Assembly: GCA_023548195.1 (NCBI GenBank)
Contig: JAJHZJ010000694.1
Span: 1,674,001-1,738,000, forward strand
Direction: 5' to 3'
Length of the DNA stretch: 64,000 nt
Source of the DNA: Bettongia penicillata ogilbyi
Lineage: Eukaryota; Chordata; Mammalia; Diprotodontia; Potoroidae
Every line of letters begins with the position of its first letter. The stretch's first letter is position 1. Below the pieces are notes generated by a model that worked only from the letters and a program-made list of their open reading frames with translations, had not been told where the DNA came from and searched no databases. Of this stretch, positions 1 to 11,374 are shown in pieces. The position numbers were made by a program, and so were the translations under genes.

Positions 1-690
1 AGCTCAAATGGGATTGCTGTCTGGGTGATTGGAGAAATGCTACCATTCTTGCCTATTATGGACTGAGTAGCTTTCTGAAAATGGACAGTTGTTTGGCTCA
101 TAAGAATGACCTGATTAATTAACCAGGCAGCTGCAATTCTTGTGGAAAGAACCCTTGACTTTGAAATAAGAAACCAAGTTCCTATCTTGGCTTTGCCAAT
201 TATTAACCGTGTGATTGGCTAAATCACATTGAACTTCAGTTATTGTGTGAAAATCAGGATCATGATATTAATACTATCTACTTTTCAGAGTTCTTGGGAG
301 GACAGGATTAGCTAATGTGTGTAAAATGCTTCATAAAACTTAGAGGGTTACAGTGATATCAGTTATAATTTTTTATTGAGCTCCTAATCTGTGTCCAACA
401 TATGTCTGACATACTCCCTACCCTTAAGGATCTTGTAATCTAACTGGAAAGATAAGATGACTCATGAGCCAGTTAATTCAGTTTTAAAACCAGAAAGGAA
501 CTTAGAGAGCTCTAGGCCAAGCCCTTCCTTTCACAAATAAGGAAACTGAAGCACAGAAAAGTTAAAATAACTTTTTATTATTATTATTAATACCAATCGC
601 CAAGTATTTATTAATCACCTTACTGCATGCGGTGCTGGGCTAGATTGCTGCACAAAGAGAATTAGACAGATAAGAACCTTTTCCATTAGG
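1..690. other. Gene-free stretch with MIR-type SINE remnants
   Basis: No coding exon is recognisable. About 365-460 and 570-665 resemble the start of MIR-type SINEs in reverse (a stretch about growing from a small size class, then the 'ctaccc-ttaaggatctt' type segment). About 480-560 has a 'ggaaactgaagcacagaaaagtt' type core sequence typical of CORE-SINEs. All are strongly diverged. The rest looks like anonymous non-repetitive DNA. Confidence 0.5.
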
Positions 691-699
691 ACCTTAATT

Positions 700-2070
<1,371 letters not shown>

Positions 2071-2071
2071 T

Positions 2072-2965
2072 TGGTGGAGGGAGAGAGAAAGAGGGGAAAG
2101 GAAGAAAGAACAGAGGGGGAGAGAGAGGAGGAAAAGGGGAGGTAAGAAAAGGGATGGGGAGAAGGGAGTAGAGGAGGGATAAGAGAAAAGAAAAGCAGAT
2201 GGGAGAAGGAGGGAGAGAGAAAGGGAGGAGAGGAAAGAATGAGGAAGAGGAGGTGGGAGAGGAGTGAAAGGGAGGAGGGGAGAGGTGAAGGAGAGGAGGG
2301 AGAAGGAAGGAAGAAAAGAGTAGAGAAGGTAGAGGGAAGGGAAGAAGGAGGGGAAAGGGGAGAAGTGGGATAGACTAGGGAAAGGAAGGGATCACAGTGG
2401 AGGAAAGAGAAAGGGGAGAGAGGAAGAAGAATGGGGAGAAGACTGAGGTGAGTTAAGAAAGTGAGAAGGATTGAGAGAGAGAGGAAGGAAAGTCAGAAAA
2501 GGAGGAGCGATGGGGAAAGGAGGAGAAAGACAGGAAGAAGACTGGGAGGATGGAGGGAATGAAAAAGGAAGAGTGGGGAGGGAGGTAGAAAAGTGGGAAG
2601 GACATATAGAAGAAAGGAGATGGGAGAGGATGGAAATCACAGAAAGGAAGGAAAGGAGAAAGGAGAGGGAAGGAAGAAGGAGGGAGAGAGCTGAGAGGGA
2701 GATGAGAAAAGGGAAAGGGGAGAAGAAGGAAGGAAGGGAGAGGAGAATGGAAGCAGACTGAATGAAGGAAAAGGGCGGGTAGAGAAAAGAGGGAAGGTGG
2801 TAAGGGAGGAAAGGAGGTAGGAGAGGAGAGTTGGGGAGGGCTGAGACAGAAGGAAAGGAGAGGAGAGGAGAGAGGAAGGAAAGGAATTGAGAGGGAGGGG
2901 GGAGGAGGAAAGGGGAGAGCCGAGAGGGAGATAAAAAGGAAGAGAGGAAAGGAAAGTAAAGTAAC
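2072..2965 (+). repeat. Long polypurine (G+A) tract
   Basis: For almost 900 bases the plus strand is nearly all G and A, made of irregular GGAA, GGGAGA, GAGGAA and GAAGAAG units with only scattered pyrimidines. It starts directly beside the presumed 5' end of the zinc-finger pseudogene and stops abruptly near 2965. It has no single period, so it is a degenerate purine mixture and not one microsatellite. Open frames inside it on either strand (2392-2972) are composition artefacts rich in Arg/Glu/Lys or Ser/Pro/Leu. Confidence 0.95.
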
Positions 2966-3489
2966 TTCTCAAGATTGCGTTAGCGTCTGCATCTACTCAC
3001 TACTGCATTTTATTTACTCCATCCTAGCCTGTGTCTTATCAAATCTAAACTATGTGATATTTACTTTAAAGGCAAAAAGAGTTCACCAATGGAAGATACT
3101 TGTAGGCAGCAGTAGTTGCAGGTGTCTTCAGGGAGGTGGGTCCTGAATTAAGGCTTGCAGGCTGAGTGGAATTTAGATAAATGAAAAGAGAAAGTATGGA
3201 TATTATATATAGAAGGAATATTTTGAACAAAAGCATTTGTTGTAAGGGAGATGGAAAAGGGCTGAGAGTCCTGTCTGCTAGGAACAGTCCTTCTCTAGAG
3301 GAAAAGATCTTAGTGGAAATCCTCACAAATAGAGAAGTTCTCTCTTGAAGAGAGCAGTAGATCAGAGGTACTGTTGAAGAAAGGGGAGTTGTTTAAGAGA
3401 TTTCAAAGTTCTTTCAACCTTGGGTTTCTGTGAACATCATTTTTGGGTAACTGTGAGTATTGATTGATATATCAGTAAAGTGTTATTAC
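2966..3489. other. Gene-free stretch, nothing recognised
   Basis: Anonymous AT-rich sequence. The open frames present lack any recognisable domain, and no SINE or LINE is clear. Confidence 0.4.
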
Positions 3490-3685
3490 ATGATTTTTTT
3501 TTTCAGACATTCTCCAATACATGGACACCCTCTTAGTTTCCAACTCTTTAACAAAAGCTGCTATAAATGTTTTTGTACATGTGGGGTAATCTTTTGGGAA
3601 TATGCATTTAGTAGTGGTATCACTGGAGCAAATGATATTTGCACAGTTTAGAGACTTTGGGGGCATAGTTCCAAATTGTGCTGTC
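3490..3685 (-). mobile_element. L1 ORF2 3' fragment
   Basis: On the minus strand this matches the end of L1 ORF2 seen in the other copies here (compare 16140-16330 and 26870-27030). It has the segments for a missing-base-rich version of 'tatagcagctttt', the conserved 'acatgtacaaa' stretch and the 'gggcatagttccaaattgt' block. It is short and truncated on both sides. Confidence 0.7.
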
Positions 3686-4099
3686 TTCTGAGGAAGCCTT
3701 TTAATTAACTTTTGCTGTCTTTAATTTGGTGCTTGAAATCTCAAAATTTTGCCATTTGTCACAATACTTTTGTCCTATCCAAAACTTTAAGATGGTTTTA
3801 TCAGGCAAAATCCCAAATGTGGAAATGTAGGCATTTGCTTTTCAATTTCCTCATCTGTAAAATGGAAATGGTAATGGCTACCTCATACTATGAGATCCAA
3901 ATGAGATAGATGACTCATGAGTTCTTGTCTTATCTCCCTAGCTATATTACAAGATCCTGAAGGCTAGACAGTATGTCAGGCATGTATGTCTTAAAGTCAA
4001 TAGTATTGGACACAGAGTAACACATGCAAATATAAGGTAATTTTACAATAAAATGTAAAACCCAAATGCACAGTTAAGACAACCTCCGATGAATAGGTC
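3686..4099. other. Gene-free stretch with a SINE/L2-like scrap
   Basis: About 3840-3910 has the 'cctcatctgtaaaatgg' core typical of MIR/CORE-SINEs in the plus orientation. No coding sequence is seen. Confidence 0.45.
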
Positions 4100-4460
4100 A
4101 AAATAAACAGGGGAATGTATGACCAGAAAGCAAGGTGGACCAGTCATGTAGTGAGAGTGAGGGACAGCCCTAGGATATTCTTAATGTCCTATTAGCCCCA
4201 AATTCCTGTTTACAGGAAATTCCTGTCCTCTGGAAAATTTGTGGGAGAACATGGATGAAAGCTGCACAGAGAGATGGAGGTGGCATAGGTGGGTTTTGAT
4301 AAGCAGTGCTGGAGCAAAGTCCCACCCACATGGAATATTGGGGTATTAGTCTATTAGTGTTTGACATATGCTGTGGACTAGTGTGGGAAGAGGGAGTATT
4401 AGTGGTAGGAACTCTCATGGGTGACTGGAGGACCAATAATGATGAAGGGAAAAGTGATAA
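4100..4460 (+). mobile_element. RTE-clade LINE 3' remnant (end of ORF2)
   Basis: One frame at 4124-4170 reads KARWTSHVVRVRDSPR. This has the W-x-x-H-V-x-R-x-x-D spacing typical of the C-terminal part of RTE/BovB ORF2 proteins, downstream of the reverse transcriptase. About 70 bases on, another frame reads NMDESCTERWRW, also like the end of such proteins. Frameshifts separate them and nothing is functional. It ends where HAL1-like copy A starts. The assignment rests on motif memory, so confidence is moderate. Confidence 0.5.
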
Positions 4461-4469
4461 GAAAGTGTC

Positions 4470-7048
4470 GGGGGGAGGCAGAGCCAAAGTAGTGGAGTGA
4501 CAGCATGCACTTTCTAGAGCACTGCCCCCAACCCCAGCCAGTTACTTGTAAAAAATGGCTCTAAATAAATTCTGGAGCTGCAGAGCTCACAGAGTGATGG
4601 AGTGAAGCAAATCTTCAGCCCATGACAGCCTGGAAGGTCACCAGGAAGTGTCTACCCTGCCACAGTGGGGGGGCACAGTGAGTTATGCTGGTGCAGACAG
4701 GACCTGTGCAGGCCTTGGGGAGACTGGATCTCTCACCTGTGGCAGTTTCCAGACTTCAGGACCCCAAAATGAAGGTCAGTGGAAAAAGCCTGTGAAACCA
4801 GTGTGGGAGAGGGGAGTGGTCCAGCCCCAGAGTGGCAGAGAGGGAAGGGGGCAGAGGAACCCTCAGCAGCCACAGTAGCAGCAGGAGCAGAGACAGAGAC
4901 TGTTTCTGGAGCTCTAGGCCCACAGATTGTGGGGGAATCGTGTGACTGACAGTACACCACCCCCCACCCCCACTGGAAGCAGAGATCTACCTTGACCAAA
5001 AGCTCAAAAGTCAAGTAAATGGCTGGGGAAATGAGCAAAAACCGAAAAAAGAATCAGACTATAGAATCATACTGTTGTGACAAGGAAAATAAAAACATGC
5101 AAACAGAAGACAACAAAGTCAAAGCTCCTGATCCAAAGCTTCCAAGAAAAATATGAATTGGTCTCAGATAATGGAAGAGCTCAAAAAGGATTTTGAAAAT
5201 TAAGTAAGAAAAGTAGAGCAATAATTGGGAAGAGAAATGAGAGTGATGCAAGAAAATTATGAAAAACTAGTCAACTGCTTGTTGATTAAAAAAAAAAAAT
5301 GCTAAAGAAAACAGCACCATAAAAAACAGACTAACCCAAATGACAAAAGAGATCCAAAAAGCCAATGAAGAGAAGAATGCCCTAAAAAGCTGAATTGCCA
5401 GATGGAGAAGGAGGTCCAAAAGCTCACTGAAGAAAATAATTTTTTAAAGATTAGAATGGAGCAGATGGAAGCTAATGACTTTATGAAAAATCAAGAAATT
5501 ATAAAACAAAAACAAAAGAATGAAAAAATAGAAGACAATGTGAAATATCTCATTGGAAAAACAACTGACCTGGAAAATAGGTCCAGGAGAGAGAATTTAA
5601 AAATTAATGGGACTACCTCAAAGCCATGATCAAAAAAGAGCCTACACATCATCTTTCAAGAAATTTTCAAGGAACTTGCCCTGATATTCTAGAACCAGAG
5701 GGCAAAATAACTATTGAAAAAATCCACTGATCACCTCCTGAAAGAGTTACCAAAAGGAAAACTCCTAGGAATATTGTAGCCAAATTGCAGAGTTCCCAGG
5801 ACAAGGAGAAAATATTGCAAGCAGTCAGAAAGAAACAGTTTGAGTATTGTGGAAATACAATCAGGATAACACAGAATCTGGCAGCTTCTACATTAAGGGA
5901 TTTGAAGGGCCTGGAATATGATATTCCAGAGGTCAAAGGAACTAGGACAAAAACCAAGAATTACCTACCCAGCAGAACTGAGTATAATACTTTGGGAGAA
6001 AAATGGTCATTCAATGTTACAGAGGATTTTCGAGCATTCTTGATAAAAAGACCAGAGCTGAGTAGAAAATTTGATTTTCAAACACAAGAATCAAGAGAAA
6101 TATGAAAAGGTAAACAGGAAAGAGAAATCATAAAGGACTTACTAAAGTTGAAGTGTGTATATTCCTATATGGAAAGATAATATTTATAAATCTTGAGACT
6201 TTTCTCAGTACTAGGGTAGTTGGAGGGATTATATACATATGGGCAGAGGGTGAGTTGAATAGGAAGGGTTGATATCTAAAAAAATAAAATTAAGGGGTGA
6301 GAGAGAAATATATTGGGAGGAGAAAGGAAAAAATAGAATGGGGCAAATTATCTCTCACATAAATGAGGCAAGAAAAATCTTTTCAATGGAAGGGAAGAAA
6401 GGGGAGGTAAGAGGGGAAGAAGTGAAGCTTACTCTCATCACATTTGGTTTTAAGGAGGGAATAACATTCATACTCAGTTTGCTATGAAAATCGATCTTAC
6501 ACTACAGGAAAGTAGGGGAGAAGTGGAGGGGCATGGGGATGATAGAAGGGAGGGCAGATGGGAGGAGGGCATAATTGGAAGTAAATACTTTTGAGGACGG
6601 ATAGGGTCAAAAGAGAGAATAGAATAAATGGGGGGGCAGGATAGGATGGAGGGAAATATAGTTAGTTTTTCACAACATAACTTTTATGGAAGTCTTTTGC
6701 ATAACTACACATGTATAACATATATTGAATTGCTTGCCTTCCCAGTGGAGATGGGTGGGGAGGGAGGAAGGGAGAGAAGTTGGAACTCAAAGTTTTAAAA
6801 ACAAATGTTAAAAATTTTTTTTACATGCAACTGGGAAATAAGATGTACAGGCAATGGGGTATAGAAATCTATTGTGTCCTCCAAGAAAATAGAAGGGATG
6901 GGGATAAGAGAAGAAGGGCAGATTTGAGGCAAGGAGTAATCAGAATGGATGCTGTCTTGGGGTGGGCAGAAGGGATAGATGGGGAGAAAATTCGGAACTC
7001 AAAATCTTGTGGAAATGAACGTTGAAAATTAAAGATAAATAAATAAAT
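4470..7048 (+). mobile_element. HAL1-like (half-L1) copy A, full length, decayed
   Basis: Structure in sense order: a 5'UTR starting at the GGCAGAGCCAAAGTAGTGGAG block; ORF1 at about 5025-6105; a spacer with a small TA/CA patch near 6222-6240; and a 3' region with two successive L1-type 3'-end modules, beginning GGAACTCAAA near 6781 and again near 6993. It ends in an AATAAATAAATT tail. There is no ORF2. Related to copies B, C and E. HAL1s are non-autonomous L1 derivatives that keep ORF1 and must borrow ORF2 protein. Target-site duplications are not convincing here. Confidence 0.8.
5025..6105 (+). pseudogene. L1-type ORF1 remnant of copy A
   Basis: ORF1 protein of L1-type elements is an RNA-binding coiled-coil trimer that packages element RNA. 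Here the coiled-coil part is broken by stops (for example near 5205 and 5391). A clean stretch at 5402-5629 covers the end of the coiled coil and the beginning of the RRM-like domain (RSRRENLKING). A second at 5785-6105 covers the C-terminal domain (CGNTIRITQNLAASTLRD). At least two frameshifts or stops separate them. It cannot encode a functional protein. Confidence 0.85.
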
Positions 7049-7287
7049 TAGAAAAGAAAATAGTCCAGGAAGATTTACAAGAGACTTTAATTGGTGCTGA
7101 CTTGAGAATCCAAAGAGACAGAGAAAAAAAAGAGAATTTTTATTGATAATTTTATTGTACATTTGAAAGGAATAGTAAGTTGTGCACAGTAGATTTGCAG
7201 TTTCATGTACAATCATCTTTTTATTGTTCTGTTATGGAAATGCTAGTTTTATTCCATAAATATGTATTAATGTAATAAAAAATAAAA

Positions 7288-7416
7288 GGAAAAATAAAAA
7301 GTAAGAATTACTGTAGAAGAAGAGAAGATCTAAAGAAGATCTAAAGATCTAAAGAAGATCTAAAAGGGAAAAATAAAAAGTAAGAATTACTGTAGAAGAA
7401 GAGAAGATCTAAAGAA
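7288..7416 (+). repeat. 79-bp tandem duplication, about 1.6 copies
   Basis: The segment starting GGAAAAATAAAAAGTAAG at 7288 recurs at 7367. The 50 bases available for comparison are identical. The end of the first copy contains a smaller AAGATCTAAAG repeat (7325-7365), which probably promoted slippage. Confidence 0.95.
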
Positions 7417-7429
7417 TCTTTGTTTTTGT

Positions 7430-7550
7430 TGCTACATTTCTTAGTCTTCATCCTTCTTCACCCTCTGTAGCTGGGACATTTTTGATTACCCTCTCCTCCT
7501 GGATATTCTTTTGTCTCTCCTGATTCTTTTCCTATCTATTTCCTCAGTCT
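7430..7550 (+). mobile_element. L2 LINE fragment
   Basis: The sequence resembles the part of L2 ORF2 that precedes its reverse transcriptase active site (a run ending 'tcagtctcctttgctgg'). A Mar-1-type SINE interrupts it immediately afterwards. Assignment is by memory of the family. Confidence 0.5.
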
Positions 7551-7800
7551 CCTTTGCTGGTCATTTTGTTACTGTTCAGTAGAAACCACATTTGGAGTTT
7601 TCTTGGCAAAAATACTGGAGTGATTTGCCATTTCCAGCTCATTTTATAGAGGAGGAAACTGAGTCAAATGAGATTAAGCCGCTTGCCCAGGGTCACACAA
7701 CTGGTTATTAATCTGAGACCAGATTTGAATGATGAGTCTTCTTGGTTCCAGGCCCAGTACTCTATTCATTGAGTCATATAACTGCCCCCTTCATCTAAAT
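7551..7800 (-). mobile_element. Mar-1-type CORE-SINE
   Basis: Read on the minus strand it has a tRNA-like head (about 7800-7730), the CORE block (about 7720-7650, with the complement of 'cccagggtcacacaactgg' and 'gaggaaactgag'), and a tail with the complement of 'ttggcaaaaatactggagtg', which resembles BovB/RTE 3' ends. That composition fits marsupial Mar-1 elements. Confidence 0.85.
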
Positions 7801-7859
7801 CATAACTGTGGATAAACCCCAAGACTGTCTTTTCCCTCTAGTCCAGGGATTCTTAACCT

Positions 7860-7949
7860 TTTTTAAAAAATCAGTTTTTGGTGCATCATAGTTTTCCACA
7901 GTATCATTCTCCCAGAAAGCCATTCCATTTAACAAATAACATTTTTTTT
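7860..7949 (-). mobile_element. L1 3'-end fragment, distal half (split by HAL1-like copy B)
   Basis: The sequence up to the AAATAACATTTTTTT site at 7934 continues, after removal of 7950-10930, into the L1 3'UTR-like sequence at 10946. A related element at 59870-60235 has the same order (the complement of 'agagagccatccca' before the A/T-rich patch). Confidence 0.7.
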
Positions 7950-8810
7950 TTTTTTGGTGTTTAATTTTTTTATTTATTTAAGTTTTCAACATTCATTTCC
8001 ATAAAATTTTGAGTTCCAAATTTTCTCCCCATCTCTCCCTTTCCCCCACCCCAAAATGCCAAGCATTCTGATTACCCCTTCCACCAATGTGCCCTCCCTT
8101 CTAACACCCCTCCCTTCCCTTATCCCCATATTCTCTCTTGTCCTGTAGGGCAAGATAAATTTCTGTACCCATTATCTGTATTTCTTATTTCCCAGTTGTA
8201 TGCAAAAACAATTCTCAACATTTATTCCTAAAACTTTGAGTTCCAACTTCTCTTCCTTCCTCCCTCCTCACCCATCCCCACTGACAAGGCAAGCAATTCA
8301 ATATAGGCTATATGTGTGTAGTTTTGCTAAAGACTTCCATAATAGTCATGTTGTATAAGACTAATTTCCCTCCATCCTATCCTGCCCCACATTTCTTCTA
8401 TTCTCTCTTTTGACTTTGTCCCTCCCCAAGAGGGTTTACTTCTAATTTCTCCCTCCTCTCATTTGTCCTCCCTTCCATCCCCCCCCACCTACCCCCTTGT
8501 CCCCTACTTTCCTGTAGTGTAAAATAGGTTTTCATACCAAATGGAGAGTGCATGTTATTCCTTCCTTGAGCCAAATGTGATGAGAGTAAGCTTCTCCTCC
8601 TCCTCCCTCTCAATTCCTTTCTCTTTCACCTCCCCCCTTTTCCCCTCCATTTAAAAAGTTTTTTCTTGCCTCTGTTATGAGAGATAATTTGCCCCATCCC
8701 ATTTCTCCCTTTCTCCTCCCAATATATTCCTCTCTCACACCTTAATTTTATGTTTTTTAGATATGATCCCTTCCTATTCACCCTGTGTTCTCTGTCTCGC
8801 TCCATATCTC

Positions 8811-8821
8811 TCTCTCTCTCT

Positions 8822-8882
<61 letters not shown>

Positions 8883-8910
8883 TGTATGTGTGTGTGTGTG
8901 TGTATATAAT
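8811..8910. repeat. Compound TC/TA/CA/TG microsatellite, near-palindromic
   Basis: Blocks in order are (CT)n, (TA)n, (CA)n and (TG)n, ending in TATA. The CA and TG arms meet at CACGTG (8877-8882), so the middle is close to an inverted repeat with one mismatch. It sits in the HAL1 spacer between ORF1 and the 3' modules. Confidence 0.95.
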
Positions 8911-9014
8911 CCCTCCAACTACCCAGATACTGAGAAAAGTTTCAAGAGATACAAATATTATCTTTCCATTTAGGAATGTAAACAGTTCAACTTTTGTAAG
9001 TCCCTTGTGATTTC

Positions 9015-9070
9015 TTAGAGGAGAAGAATGCTTTAAAAAGCAGAATTAGCCAAATGGAAAAGGAGGTTAG
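9015..9070 (+). repeat. Inverted copy of an ORF1 segment inside HAL1-like copy B
   Basis: The plus strand here, from TTAGAGGAGAAGAATGC onward for about 55 bases, is the reverse complement of 9785-9840 with one mismatch. The source includes the junction of the 32-bp tandem duplication. Other copies read straight through this site without the insert. Confidence 0.92.
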
Positions 9071-9084
9071 AAAGAGAAATCCTG

Positions 9085-10234
9085 TTTACCTTTTCATGTT
9101 TCTCTTGATTCTTGTGTTTGAAAGTCAAATTTTCTTTTCAGCTCTGGTCTTTTCATCAGGAATGCTTGAAAGTCCTCTATTTTGTTGAATGACCATTTTC
9201 CCCCCTGAAATATTATACTCAGTTTTGATGGGTAGATAACTCTTGGCTTTAATCCTACTTCCTTTGACTTCTGAAATACCACATTCCATGCCCTTTGATC
9301 CCTTAATGTAGAAGATGATAGATCTTGTGTTATTCTGATTGTATTTCCACAATACTTGAGTTATTTCTTTCTAGTGGCTTGCAATATTTTCTCCTTGACC
9401 TGGGAACTCTGGACTTTGGTTACAATATTCCTAGGAGTTTCTCTTTTTGGATCTATTTCAGGAGGTGATCAGTGGATACTTTCAATATTTATATTGCCTT
9501 CTGGTTCTAGAATATCAGGGCAGTTTTCCTTGATAATTTCATGGAAGATGATATCTAGGCTCTTTTTTTTTGATTATGGATTTCAGGTAGAACCATAATT
9601 TTTAAATTATCTCTCCTGGATCTATTTTCCAGTTCATTTGCTTTTCCAGTGAGGTATTTCACATTATCTTCCATTTTTCCATTCTTTTCATTTTGTTTTG
9701 TAATTTCTTGGTTTCTCATAAAGTTTTTAGCTTCCATCTGTTCCATTATAATCTTGAGAGAACTATTTTCTTCAGTGAGCTTTTAACCTCCTTTTCCATT
9801 TGGTTAATTCTGCTTTTTAAAGCATTCTTCTCCTCTAATTCTGCTTTTTAAAGCATTCTTCTCCTCATTGGCTTTTTTGATCTCGTTTGCCAATTGCGTT
9901 AGCCTATTTTTAAAGGTGTTATTTTCTTCAGGATTTTTTTGGGTCTCCTTTAGTAAGCTGACTTACTTTTCATGATTTTCTTGCATCACTCTCATTTCTC
10001 TTCCCAATTTTTCCTCCACCTCTCAATTGATTTTCAAAATCCTTTTTCAGCTCTTCCATGCCCTGAGACCATTGCATATTTAGTTTGGATGTTTGGGATG
10101 CAGAAGCCTTGACTTTTATATCTTTCCCGGATGGTAAGTATTGTTCTCCCTCATCTGAAAGCATGGGAGAAAATACCTGTTCACCTAGAAAGTAACCTCC
10201 TGTAGTCTAATTTTTTTTCCCCTTTTTTGCACAT
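9085..10234 (-). pseudogene. L1-type ORF1 remnant of copy B
   Basis: The family's usual start region is present at 10234. An open piece at 10164-9970 encodes the N-terminal acidic segment and first coiled-coil part (SDEGEQYLPSGKD...MEELKKDFENQL). 9746-9555 covers the last coiled coil and the RRM beginning (SRRDNLKIM). 9352-9094 covers the C-terminal domain in two overlapping frames. The 32-bp tandem duplication at 9806-9868 lies in the coiled coil and shifts the frame. Several lesions make it non-functional. Confidence 0.85.
9806..9868. repeat. 32-bp tandem duplication in copy B ORF1
   Basis: TTCTGCTTTTTAAAGCATTC and its continuation are repeated back to back. Copies A, C, D and E have only one unit. 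32 is not a multiple of three, so it breaks the ORF1 frame. Confidence 0.93.
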
Positions 10235-10930
10235 TTTCCCAACCAGTTACTTGACTTTTGGGTCCTTTGTCAAGACTAGGGTATACTTTGGGGACCTGTA
10301 AGTTCTCACTTCCTCCAAGGTGGCACAGTGAAGGGAGAGGAGTTTTCTCCTCAATGGCCTCCAGCTCTGCCAGGCCAGCACTCCTCCTTACCCCAGGATG
10401 GTGCTCAAGGCTGAGATTCAGATCAGCTGCTCAATTCCCCCATGGGCTTTAAGCTGAGGGCTCCAACAACAGATGCTGGCTGCTGCCTTCCACGGCCATG
10501 GCCACTGCCACCATTGCCCGCTGTTGCTGCCACTGCTGCCACTGCCTGTGGTCAGGACTAGGGGAGGACCCTGCTCCCTTGTCCCCAAGGTGAGAAAGCT
10601 TTCTCAATGACCTCTGAAACTGCTTTTGGCATTTATGGATTGAGGGATCTGCAAACCTCTGCTGCTGTTGGGGATTCCACCCCTGAGGCCTGCTCCTCCC
10701 AGTGCCACATGGTGAAGGTTGATCTGTACTCTGCTCCATGTCTGATGTTACAGACCTTTCTTGTCAGTCTTCCAGGTCACCCTGGGCTGGAAATCTCCTT
10801 CATTCTGTCATTGTGTGGCTTCTGCTGCTCTAGAATCTGTTGATAGTCATTCTTCACATGTATTTTATAGGCTGTGGAGGAAGAGCTAGACTATGTGTGT
10901 CTTTCTACTCCACCATCTTGACTTCACCCC

Positions 10931-11290
10931 AAATAATGTTTTTTTTGAAGACAGGGAAAAATCATCATAAATGATCAATACATTGAAAAATATGAAAATG
11001 TGTGCTGTGTAACACCTGTGGACCTCTGATCTCCAATAAAAGGGTGTTGATGAGGAGAGTGTTTCCTTACATCTCTTCTTCTGAGCCATATTACCATACT
11101 TGTGTGTGTGTGATTTTTCAGTGTTCTTTTTTGATGAGGCAGGAAGGTGTGCATTCTGTTTACTTTGGATTTTTTTGTTCATGTTGTGGCAGTCATTGTG
11201 TACATTGTTTTTTGTTCTTTTGCCTCTGATCTCCTCAGTCTGCATCAGTTCATACAGATCTTTCCATACTGCCATGTAAACATCCTATCT
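10931..11290 (-). mobile_element. L1 3'-end fragment, proximal half
   Basis: Continues 7860-7949 across the copy B insertion. It aligns by eye with 59980-60235 ('gtaacacctgtggacc', then '...cattgttgtagtcaccatgtatatt' versus '...gtggcagtcattgtgtacatt'), and toward 11240-11275 it has the 'catcagttcatacagatctttcca' block shared with L1 3' regions (16030, 26757). The retroviral relic begins within 100 bases. Confidence 0.7.
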
Positions 11291-11374
11291 GGATTTTCTT
11301 GGATCCCAGTAATAGCTCAAGGCTCACTCCCATGTCCTGCTTTATGGAGAGAGGTACTTCCAGCCCAGCGCCAA

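Larger units (their letters stand above)
7950..10930 (-). mobile_element. HAL1-like copy B with target-site duplication
   Basis: Minus-strand order: 5' end at about 10930 (a GTCAAGATGGTGGAG version of the family start), 5'UTR, ORF1 (10234 to about 9085), microsatellite slot (8811-8910), a 3' region with two L1-type 3'-end modules, and an A-rich end at about 7950. Flanks are AAATAACATTTTTTT (7934) and AAATAATGTTTTTTT (10931), a target-site duplication with two transitions. There is no ORF2. Copy-specific oddities are a 32-bp tandem duplication in ORF1 (9806-9868) and an inverted copy of the same ORF1 segment at 9015-9070. Confidence 0.88.

Noticed and set aside
2392..2972. Open frames of 80-110 codons on both strands
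   Set aside because: They arise from the polypurine tract, which lacks stop codons by composition; no domain is visible.
4450..7060. Target-site duplication of HAL1-like copy A
   Set aside because: GATAAGAAAG and TTAGAAAAGAAAA at the two ends are similar but A-rich; the match is not convincing.
8750..8973. Open frames rich in Tyr-Ile and His-Thr
   Set aside because: Translation of TA/CA microsatellite; same for 21174-21461, 43091-43318, 50197-50503 and 62469-62813.
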